Shown here piece by piece: positions 12,870 through 23,166 of a stretch of 64,000 bases of DNA (within the stretch, counting starts at the first letter, position 1; every line of letters starts with the position of its first letter). The position numbers and the translations under genes are program-made. The notes beneath the pieces are model-generated. The model had not been told where the DNA came from. It did not search any database and saw nothing but the letters and a program-made list of their open reading frames with translations. This DNA is from Ophiodon elongatus (Eukaryota; Chordata; Actinopteri; Perciformes; Hexagrammidae): the NCBI GenBank assembly GCA_016806645.1, contig JACSYO010002169.1, positions 428,501 to 492,500 of the forward strand. The letters are read 5' to 3'.

Positions 12870-12951
<82 letters not shown>
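12869..12951. repeat. (CTGT)n microsatellite
   Basis: About 21 perfect tandem copies of a tetranucleotide. It yields spurious Ser-Val-Cys-Leu ORFs. Confidence 0.97.
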
Positions 12952-12952
<1 letters not shown>

Positions 12953-14021
12953 GGCCACTGAGTGTATATTATTTTATTAACAATTTGTATATAGCAAGAT
13001 GCCTTTGTGGATGTAAATTCAATATTAAAACCAAAACACCAGACATACATTTTTTTACTTCTGTTTATTTCATCCAGTCCTATTCATTTCCTTTGAATCC
13101 GTTTTGGCCCATTGATGTAATACACGATTTAGGGCTGCAATTTTTTACATTATTTTCATCATTAAATTCTTGTTGAAAACTTCTAGTTTTCATGAATATG
13201 TGTTTAAATGTCAGACAACAGATTTTTAGAGTTGCATCATCCCGTCTTCCCTGTGTCTCTGTACGGAGCGCTGCCACAGCCACTGATCACCGGAGCCTTT
13301 CATCTTTCCCATTTTGTTCTTGGAGTTTTGCCTTTGGTCTTTTCCATGTGATTCGAATGCTGTTTCTATATATAGATCTATATTTAGTCTTCAGCTACAC
13401 ATGGCTGATCCACGGTGCTGCGTTTACTCCTCTTTCCATACAACCTGACATTAAACCGACACAATTTCAGTCAGTGTACTATTTCCAGAAAAGGGCTGAT
13501 TTTCAAATTCATTGATAAATATTTAATGTCTTCCACACACCGACACTGACTTATCTGTCTAGTGTCTTATCCTGAGACACACACAGTCTTGCTCCCACCC
13601 CCAGTGAAACCAATCCTCCTGTGAACTTCATACACAAATTCCTAATTCTAATTTGAGGAGTGACACACTTTCTCCTACCCTGATCCCCTCCACTCAGTGT
13701 CTCCCTCTGCCCCCCTCTCTTATTTCCTCACCCTCTGGGACTCCTCCCCTTCCCACACATACCCCCCCGCCCCCCTGTCTGTTTTGTATTCATCATGTCC
13801 GATTGATGTACCCTCGAAAATTATTCCACAGTGGAACGAAGTCCATGTCCATGGCGTGCTCACTGCAAAGAAATGTATTGAGTGTCTATTATAGGTTAAG
13901 TACAGTATGGAGTTGGACTCAGTGTGGGGCTAGCCTAGCTTATCATAAAGACTAAAAGCAGTGGTAAACGGCCAGCCTGGCTCTAACCAAAGTTCAACAG
14001 TACACCTACCAGCCCCTCTCA

Positions 14022-14486
14022 GGTCCTGTCTACACTGATACAGATGTTTTTGATGTTTTCCTCTACGTTTTGGCCTCTCATCGACATGCAAAACGTGAGG
14101 TTTAGGTCACTAAAATAGAGATTTTTGCAAAATGTCTTCTGAGGCACACATTTTTGAAAACTCTGTTTTATTCTCCAAATGGACTCACGGACCCTTTCGG
14201 AAACGATCACATCATCTCCTCATTCCACGAATGCCCACAACAACAATGGCGGACTACCGGTTTGTTTACAGTCAAAATACACGAGTCACATTTCGGTTGC
14301 TCCATAGCCCCCCTGGGCATGCTCCGAATCTTCTTCTCTGGTATCTTGATGTATCAATGTCGTAGCCTCTAGTGTGGACGGACATAGTTTGTAACAATAA
14401 GTGTCATGTGTACCGAATTTTATTTTAAAACGGAGGGGAAAAATACCCGTTTGCAAAAGTATCTACATGTGTAAACTGGGCCTAAA
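14022..14486. mobile_element. hAT-like MITE (tentative)
   Basis: The ends are imperfect inverted repeats: AGGTCCTGTCTACACTGATA at the left, and the right end, read inverted, begins TAGGCCCAGTTTACACATGT. Inner text (TTTTTGATG.., CAACAATGGCGGACTACCGG, GTTTGCAAAAGTATCTACAT) resembles non-autonomous hAT elements abundant in fish. No transposase is present. Confidence 0.6.
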
Positions 14487-14489
14487 GCC

Positions 14490-16355
14490 CATTAATTAAC
14501 ACGTCTCTCGTTTTGTACACAAACCAAAATGTATACGCAGCAATTAGTAATTTTTCATGTTGAACAAACTGTCCGGTGCAGCGACTGCATGCAGCCTCCT
14601 GAAGTCTCGTCGTCGGAGGCCAAACAAACCTGTGCCCACCGGCTACTTCTGGCAACCCCCGCGACAGCCGAGTACTTGAATACACTTTTGTTCGTCTTGA
14701 TAGTGTCCCATCATGTATTTGCCCCTGAAACCACACACAATTGCCTATTCACACATCCGGCAGACAGAGTACCATTAGCAGTGTCTGTCTGTCTTTTCCC
14801 ACTTAAAACAGCTGCCGCTGCTGCTGCTGCTGCAAATAAGGTTGATGGGAGTGGAGTTTTCGCGGGCTGTTAAACCACAATAAATTAGCTTAAAGAAGAT
14901 ACGGAGTAGAGCTGAGAGGACCTGCAGAGCGGGTGATAAAACATCGCTCACGTGACACATAGTCGTTTATTCTGTTGTTAATTAAAATATTGATTGGAGG
15001 TGTTTAAGCATTTGTAAACATTAGACAATACTGTGGAACTTCATAGTTTTTTTCTCAGGAGACTGATATCCTGTGGATCGAGTCATTTACGAACCATAAA
15101 TTGTGACGCAGTGCCAGTTGACTATAGCCAAAGTGGGCTCTGAACAAGTCTGATATTTGTTGATTAAACCTCAAGTTAATATCTCGTGTTTATACCAGTT
15201 AGAACACATGAAGGAAGAAGCTGGATATGAGCGTCAGATCATCCTCCAGACATCCCAAGCTCACTGTTGGACGTCAACATCTGTATCCTCGCACCTTAAG
15301 ACTTCTCACTATTTGGCATAAATGTCCTTCTCACTCCAAACAAACCGCGCGCAGCATTTGTCAAACGGAGGTTATGGCATGAAGGTGCTCTATATAATAA
15401 TTTTTTCCGAAACTTCACCAGCTCATCACCAGTTTCATCCCTCCCTCTCCAGCATCCTTATCCTCTACTTCCCAGCAGCCTCACACTCCCTCCTCTCTTT
15501 TGCCTCCTCCCTGTTGTTCCCGCCACGCAGCTGTCACTGCTATAAATAATTGCGATGCGTATATCCCCCTCCCTCCCACCCCCCATAAAAACATCTTTCC
15601 TTCTTCCATTCCTGCATTCCCTCTCCCTTCCCCCTCTCTTACATGTGGCCTCCGTTGATTTCCAGCAACATGGGCCCAGTGTCTGGGATGTCACCCATTG
15701 GCTTTTGAAGATGAATTAGAAATAATAAATCCATGAATTTACTTGATTTTAAAAATATTTCTTTACTTGAATTATCTTTTTATTACAGTTTTAATTCCTT
15801 TTTAATTTATATTCATTTTAGTTTTATATTACTTATAGTGTTGGTTTTATTTGTTTTATCTATTTATATCTATTTATTTATATTTATAATTATATTGCTG
15901 CCTTGTGTGAGGTGCTTTATTAATCATTGAATTCAAGAAATTAAAGAAAGAAATGTAAGGAATCATGTTAAGCTTAGCTTCAATGTCAGCACAGCTAGAC
16001 AGTACAACAATACAATATTTGATATTGGAGGCACCGGCAAAAACTGTTTCTGCCTTGTCAGCCAACAAAAGCGATTGCTTGGCCTCCGGTGTTGCTGCTC
16101 TCTGCTTTCTTGAGAACCGCTCATCCAAACCACTTCACGCTCCACACTGCGCTTCCTCGGGTCCTGAGCAAGTCGATTGGATGAGCGGTTATCGAGATAA
16201 TCGAAGGGAGAGACAGAGAGACTCCTTCTATTTTAGTTAGACGCTATTCCAAGTATACACATTTTCCCCAGATACAATGATAGAATGTAAGTGAATTTGA
16301 TGAGGAAATGTAAACAACTGTAAACAAATGAAACTAATGCTACTTAAGTTTTCTG
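14490..16355. other. intergenic, no gene seen
   Basis: Contains a short (GCT)n at 14812-14831, a C/T-rich patch at 15425-15640 and an extremely AT-rich patch at 15720-15890. ORFs are short and unconvincing. Confidence 0.45.
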
Positions 16356-16359
16356 AAAA

Positions 16360-16730
16360 GTGAAGCCAATGCGGAAGCGTCTTAAAAATATGCATTTTCT
16401 GTACTTGCCATTGGAAGACGACTCCTCTGGTTGTGTCAAAGTCTATAGAAAATGACTCTACTTCTCTCTTGATTTATTCCCTCAGTAAACATTGTAAACA
16501 TGAGTTTATGGTCTCAATCTCTAGTTTCAAGTCTTCTTCAATACAGCATGATGTTCATTTAGTAAATTATGAACATTTAGAGTCAAACAGACCATAAAGC
16601 AGGGGATGCTTTAGGGTTGGCTTACTGTGATTGAACGGTTGCTGCTGCTACCAGAGCCGAATACTGTCCTAATATGATCATAAATAAATAAATACCGCCA
16701 CCAAGGGTTGATGACGCCAACTACTGGAAG
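16360..16730 (+). mobile_element. MITE-like repeat, family A copy 2
   Basis: About 200 bases (16415-16615) are nearly identical to 29284-29478, including ATAGAAAATGACT, TTGATTTATTCCCTCAGTAA, ACATGAGTTTATGGTCTCAA and CATAAAGCAGGGGATGCTTT. Such close identity 13 kb apart suggests recent insertion or duplication. Confidence 0.8.
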
Positions 16731-16739
16731 TCAGGCCTT

Positions 16740-19700
16740 TGGCATAAAAGTCATGCTGATGTTCCAGTGAACAGCTTTTCATGTGAAACGGCAGCAGTTA
16801 CAGTTTAACAAATGAGATCAACAAAACCTGAGGCTGCTGTCTATTAGATGAACAAGAACATGGGATTGAAACAAACCTTCAAACCACTAATGTTGTGCTC
16901 CAATACAGCCCCCACCCACCCCCCCATGTAGTGAAATGCATACGACGACGGCCCTCCATGTTGCAAGCTACAAGCGCGTTGTACAGTACTGAACCAGTGG
17001 AAAAGGGCATCTGAGTCCACATGCCAGTACTTTACGTTCATGCCCAGTGCTACAGCAGACGTGTCTTCTCTACCAGTGTTTGTATCACGGTGTGGATTTG
17101 CAGCTGCGTGGCTAAAGTATAGTACAGTAGTTGTTTACTATGTCGTGCACTTACAGTACTAGTGCCCCGCCCACATCGACTTACAAGAAACCACATTACC
17201 GCCACGCATCAGAAGTGTAATCTAAATAAGGATGCACACAAGACTTTTACAGTTGTGTATAAATCCACGACTGGACACAATGAGATGACATAGTGAAAGA
17301 GGTCAAACCTCAGACAATGGAAGACAACATGATGGAAATATTTCTTCTGGTCGCTCTACACAGATCTAACTTTCGATTCAGAATTGAGACAGATTCAAAG
17401 CTGATTCACAAATGAATAAATAGAAAGGGGGGCACTATTGAAATGCGTCATGAAACATAACCGGCAGTTAAGCAAAAAGCTCGGGGAAACTCCACACTGT
17501 CAATGTGCACCAGAGCCTGTAGAGTCGGCGGTATTATTCAAAATATATTCACTGTCATGGCTGAAGATACAGCTGATCTACACAACTTGGATGCGAGCGT
17601 GAATTGGTCAGACAGTCACAAACAGACAGGGATCAAGGGAATAGTAAAGAAGAAGGTTATATTCCTCTGTAGGGTTCTTTCCATAATGTAGTCAGACATA
17701 ATATATTATTATAATAACAATCTGAGTTGCCCCGAGTGATCACATTACAGCCTGTTTAGCGTCTGCTGTCTGCTGTCTGCAGCGTTCTCCCTCAACACTG
17801 GACCAATTTCAGAAACTGTTGTCCCCCCTTACCAAAGTTCCTTAAGATGAATGAATGCGTTTACGGTCCTGGCTCAGGGTCAGCTCTAAATGACACACAT
17901 CAGCTCTATTGGCTTTGAATCCGTCCACCATACACGACCCTCCTGCAGATCAACTCTCACAAGCCCAGTGTCGTCCCTCGGTTTGTGTTCGCTTGTAAAT
18001 GCTCAACAATGCCCGGAGACAGTTGTCTCCCACCTGTCAGGTTGGAGGCTCCTGTTTATGTTTGGCAATGTATGGTCGTCATAGTGACGGGATTAGCTTG
18101 GAGGTGCTGTAAGGGATATGGGGCAGCTGTGTGTGTGTATCGATACTATTTCTGAACACACTCCCTCTCGGTTGTATAGAGAATCTATTTTGGTGATGTC
18201 ACCTTTCTCTGTCCCTCACACACATTCAAACAAACAAACAGGGTGACAGTATTGTGAATGGACTTCCAACAAGGACAGAGTGAGTAAAGAGGAGGTTGTC
18301 TTTGCTGAGTTACACAGGGAAGCCCCAAATGCCCATGTATAAATAAAATCAGGCCTGGCCACTCCATCATGGGGTCTTACCTAAACAAATGTCTCACAAT
18401 ATTAACATCACTGGGCGTCCACAGCAAACATTATGCAGATGATATATTCACTCCATCATCAAACTTGCCGTCTGTGTTGTCTAAGTATAGCTTGCATAAA
18501 GTTAAATGAAGACCAGTACGGATTTATTTTATTTTATTTCTTTTGCCGATATCCAATTTTTCTATTTGGGATGATACCACAAACAAACTACATATGGTTA
18601 TTTTCATAGCTCAAAGATTATTGACATTGACAGGTTATTGACCCAATACATTGCAGCCATTCCAGACGACCAACAATGACCGCTGCAGTACCCTCAACTG
18701 TTTTCATAAACCGGGGATATATATTAGTCACAAATGCCAAGTCTAAGTCATTTCTTTAATGTTGAATCTGATTCAAGTGTGAGGTCTTCGCAATGGCTCA
18801 GACTTAGCAACAATGTGGCTATTTGTAGAAATGTCACTCCAGATGAATTGTATCCTCTTGAGTAATTAATGAGGGCATATAGAAACCGCAGTTAGGATTA
18901 GCGGACAGCATAATACTCAGCAGCATAGATGTCAGTCCATAGTTGAGCCCAGGAGGAAACTGGAGCCCACGGCTGTTTCTTTAATTAATTTTTATTAGGT
19001 GCAAGGACAGCAGAGCGCTGTAGTTTCCTCCTGGGCACAACAACCCGTGGACGAACATCTACACAGTTTTGTCCTTCTATCTATGATTTTTTGTATCAGC
19101 TATGATTGTAAACTGAATATCCTTAATCACTTTTTATTATGCAACTGGAGAAAAGAACAGTGTCTTCTTTTTGGTTTAAGTTCTTTAAAACTTTATCTGT
19201 TTTGTACATTCTACTTGAGAAACTCACCCAATGTGAGTCAATGTTTTGACATGTTCCTTTTGACTAAATATGTATGGGATAATGCCCAACAAGGCGTCCA
19301 TTATCAGGAATCAAGAAATGTATGGGATAATGCCCATTATCAGGAATTAAGTGTCCTCCGGCTGGACAGGCTGGCCTCCATGTCGTCCATTATTCCTGAT
19401 TATTGACAGCTCGAAGGGCTTTATCCCTCTTGTAACATGGTCACTTGCTAAGGAAAATATGAATCTACAACATTAATTAATATTTTCTTGCTTTTTGCAT
19501 TCTAAATTCTTGAGTTTTTCACAAGCCATACTCCATTTACCTGGTAAAACCGCAGGGTATGCTAACACCTTGAACAATCACACAATCCCGATATGTAATT
19601 GTAACGTTGTTCACTACTCCAGGAACCTTAGATACGACTTGGCTACAGATATTTTCTAGTTTGTTGAGCTAGTTTCAAAAGCTAACGTTATGTTAGCAAT

Positions 19701-21380
19701 ATAAGTAAATCAAATTTGACAATATGTGAAACAACAAGACTAGCTAGCTAACTGGCTATACAGACATGTAATTGTCCCCAAATCAATATCAAGATATTCA
19801 TGAAATCTTGATTAGCACAATGCTAGCATGGAAGCTAACGTTATGCTAGCAAGATTCAATTTGACAGTAAGTTTCACAACAAGACAAGCTAGCTAGCTGT
19901 CACTGTACCCAAATAAATATCAAGAGCTTCACGAATAAACGAGAGGTTATCTATACTGCAGCCAATCAGAATTGAGTATTTAAATAGGAATAAGAAAATA
20001 AATTTAAAAAGTCCATCAGCACCCTCAAACTCAAATTTTCATACAGTCTCTGAGTTATTAAGTTTCTTATTAGGAGGAGATACATATCTGGTGCCCCATT
20101 AATCCATCAAACGGTATGGCACTTACTAGGGTTTTACTCTGATGCCTTTTTATAGGCCCCTCATGACCACACACCTGTCTCAGCCTTTGTTGTTGAGTAC
20201 TGAGGGGCTTTTAACACGTCTGCCTGCTGAAAGAAAATAACTTTCCCTCCTTCACAGTGGAAACTTGGTAATAGAGATTTCAGCAGTTGCAGAAGGGTTC
20301 CATTACTGCATATAGATGTTCCTCCGAAAGTGGACACAAAGTAGGAAATCCAGCAAGATTCTCACCATATACTTTTAATGTGCCAAACATTTGTATAGAC
20401 AGCATGCACTCTCCTAGCAAATACAGTTACAAATTCCCAACCATAACCTTGGAAAGTTATTCAATCCAACATGTGAATAAAACATTTTTGGGAATCTGTG
20501 GATCGATTCAGAACGATGGAAGATGTGAATCCCAATTCTGAAGCTATTCTTTATTGTCAAACGATATGAGATGTGAGATATGAGAAAAAGGGCATCTGTA
20601 CTAGTGGTGTAACAATATAGCCCAGCAAATGTTTTGAAATACACACAGCGTAATGGAGATGAAAATTGCATCACGATATCAAGTAATCTGATCAGTCGGG
20701 GCTATGTGAGCAGTGTGAGTAGAGCAACATAGAGAATTTATTTCTTTAGGCTCAACATTGGTGTGCTCGATTACTCCAAGGTAGCTCCACATTCCACTGA
20801 GCAAAGTGCATTCAGATACAACATTACAGGGTTTAGTTTCAATTTGACAGTCGGTTTTTGCGGCCCTTGTTTTGCGACGAAGAGAAGCCCTTATAGAAAG
20901 TTATAAACTGGTTGTTGGTAGTTAGGCTTAATGTCTACATGATGTTGCCCCGCCTCAGTTAGGACAGTTTATTGGCTTAAACACAGCCTTTTTCCGAAGG
21001 AGCTGTACGATCTTTAAAACATATTTCAGAATAGGAACTAATTTGTATGAGTTCAGCTGATTGTAAACACAATTAATCCATGATCAAAAGGCCAGAAAAC
21101 AGCATCGCTGTTGGCAAGGTCGGTGTTGCAACGACTGAGAGGGATCACATTTTGGGGGGTCCTATTTGTATGTTTAGCTGGGACCAGGTCATGTTCTTGG
21201 ATGGGATTTCCAAACGGAGACTCCTAAACATCAAACTCGGAACCCATCAGCTGTCAGTCTAGTCTCGGAAGTTGTAGCCTCTGGGGGCAACAACCGATAT
21301 CTTTGGGGTGCCGGTGTAGCCAGCGGATAGACTTCTTATGCCGTGCACCGATCAATTTAGTTTACGTTCCAATGAGCAAC
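16740..21380. other. intergenic, local duplications only
   Basis: No exon is supported. Two short local duplications are present: the words TATGGGATAATGCCCA at 19272-19287 and 19320-19335, and a larger repeat at 19676-19937. A 135-codon ORF at 18999-19406 crosses the first duplication and has no domain or coding signature. Confidence 0.45.
19676..19937 (+). repeat. degenerate tandem duplication (two units)
   Basis: Unit 1 (about 19676-19806) and unit 2 (about 19830-19937) share AAGCTAACGTTATG, CAATTTGACA-type words, ACAACAAGAC followed by GCTAGCTAG, and AAATCAATATCAAGA or AAATAAATATCAAGAG. Confidence 0.75.
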
Positions 21381-21384
21381 TTCA

Positions 21385-21710
21385 GACGCAAGACTGGAGT
21401 TCGAGTTGAGACACAACGTCTACAATTGTATTTTCTCGCATTTGCAATACAGCATGATGTTTATTTAGTAAAGTATGGTCCCATTTAAATAGACCATAAA
21501 GAGGAGTATGCTTTAGGGCGGGGCTTACTGTGACTAACAGGTTGCTCCCGCTACCAGAGACGGATACGGCCTCTCTACGTCACTCCTCTGCAGTCCAAAT
21601 ATGGTAACTTCTGTTCACCGGTTGCACAAAGTCAAGATGGCGACTGCCAAAGTCCTAACGGCATTCCACAAACCAATAGGTGACTTCTTATGTACAGTCT
21701 GTGATTTAAG
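21385..21710 (+). mobile_element. MITE-like repeat, family A copy 3
   Basis: Shares CAATACAGCATGATGTTTAT, GACCATAAAGAGGAGTATGC, GGCTTACTGTGA, CTACGTCACTCCTCTGCAGT, CAAGATGGCGAC and a terminal ACAGTCTGTG-type end with the other family A copies. Confidence 0.75.
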
Positions 21711-22581
21711 CTAATACAAAGCTTAATCATCGTCAGACGATGGCTGGCGGGTTCCCAGATTACATCTCAATAAATGCGTTGTGCCTCTTTTGCGCTCCAC
21801 ACGGACTGTTTGTCTGCAAAGCCCTCTCAAACGTGATTGGTCAATACAACTTGGACTGCAAACAAAAAAACAGAACGCTTTCGATACCACGTTCTGCCTT
21901 CGTGTGCAGCATCTGTTCACAGAGAGCACCTGAAGATGAACAGAGCCGGTGGGATTCTACTGTAGCACTGTCGTGGTCATCTGTGCTGGAGGGCAGCAGA
22001 CTGCTGTTGTCTTGGTGGTGTGTTGAATATTTAATGAGCGTTTTCTGGGAAGCCACAGCCCACCTACACAGCTACATTCACTGATAACCTGTGTGTGTGG
22101 ACATCCTGAAGAAGCCCTCACATGTGTTTAACTTACTGCCTAAATCGTGACGTGAAGAATGACGTTCGATCCAGCCTTTTGGGGTTAGCTCATTCTTTAT
22201 CTCTTGACCTGTACTCGATGATACACTTTGTTTCAAGATAAGCGAACTCCGAGTATCGGGTTTCCTGCAGCGTTTTAGAGTGGAGGCCCCATCTTTACCT
22301 GAGATTATATGTTTAAGGTCAGAAAAAGAGTTGTGAGTCTTAACAAAGTAGGACAAGCTGGTTTTAATTCCAAACAAAGATGATGTGATTCCATGGTTTA
22401 ATGTGTGACCAATATTACACAAGAGAAAATTATCATTTGAATTTGAGTTGTCTGCCTGTCTTATAGAAACTTTGAATCTACCTTGATGACACGTCCTACT
22501 TCCTCTGTCCTATCATCTCTTTCCTCATCGGATTTCTACCTCCCTCTGTTCTCCATCACTCTCCTTTTCCGTAATCACATT

Positions 22582-22593
22582 TCTCTCTCTCTC

Positions 22594-22636
<43 letters not shown>

Positions 22637-22637
22637 G
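22582..22637 (+). repeat. (CT)n tract acting as polypyrimidine tract
   Basis: A near-perfect (CT)n microsatellite runs into the 3' splice acceptor TAG at 22638-22640 of the ache ATG exon. It therefore appears to double as that exon's polypyrimidine tract. Confidence 0.8.
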
Positions 22638-22640
22638 TAG

Positions 22641-22733
22641 AGCTGAGGGGAAGCAGAGCAGACCCAGCCCTCCCTGATTGGAGAGGGAATCACGACGACA
22701 GCTCCAGCCGCACAGACTGCCTTCGCCTCCGTC
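22641..22733 (+). other. ache: ache 5' UTR in the ATG exon
   Basis: This segment starts directly after a consensus acceptor (CT-rich tract plus TAG) and ends at the initiator ATG. It supports a non-coding upstream exon, as is known for vertebrate ACHE genes. Confidence 0.6.
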
Positions 22734-23166
22734 ATGCAGACCTCCGTCCTTCTCCTCCTCTCCCAAATCCTCCTCCTTTCTCTCCTCCTCCCCCCCTGCT
22801 CCTCCCAGAGCGAGGCGGACCTCACCGTTCAGACGCGTACCGGTCGAGTCCGAGGCATCCGCATGCTGGTGCCGGACCGAAGCTACGTCACCTCTTTCCT
22901 GGGCATCCCCTTCGGCGAGCCGCCGGTAGGGAAGCGGCGTTTCCGCCGTGCTGAGCCCAAGCGTCCGTGGACAGGGGTGTATGAGGCCAACGCCTACCCC
23001 AACGCCTGCTACCAGTTCGTGGACACGTCGTACCCTGGCTTCCAGGGCAGCGAGATGTGGAACCCCAACAAAGAGATGAGCGAGGACTGCCTGTACCTCA
23101 ATGTCTGGGTGCCCTCCTCACCCAGGCCGCACAATCTCACCGTCATGGTGTGGATCTACGGCGGAG
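22734..23166 (+). CDS. ache: ache coding exon 1
   Basis: Residues 1-144 plus one base. It carries the signal peptide (MQTSVLLLLSQILLLSLLLP and onward), GIPFGEPPVG, choline-site Trp109, SEDCLYLNVW, an N-glycosylation site (NLT) and the start of the oxyanion Gly run. The phase-1 donor is GTACTT at 23167. Confidence 0.95.

Larger units (their letters stand above)
11410..14020. other. intergenic with two microsatellites
   Basis: Apart from the (TG)n at 11664 and (CTGT)n at 12869, this is unremarkable AT-rich sequence with a C/T-rich patch at 13665-13790. No supported exon. Confidence 0.45.

Noticed and set aside
12844..12961. Regular direct repeats that could suggest a CRISPR-like array
   Set aside because: Units are 4 bases with no spacers; this is a (CTGT)n microsatellite in a vertebrate genome.
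18999..19406. 135-codon ORF with an internal WDNA.YQE repeat
   Set aside because: The repeat comes from a local DNA duplication also read in other frames; no signal peptide, domain or codon signature.
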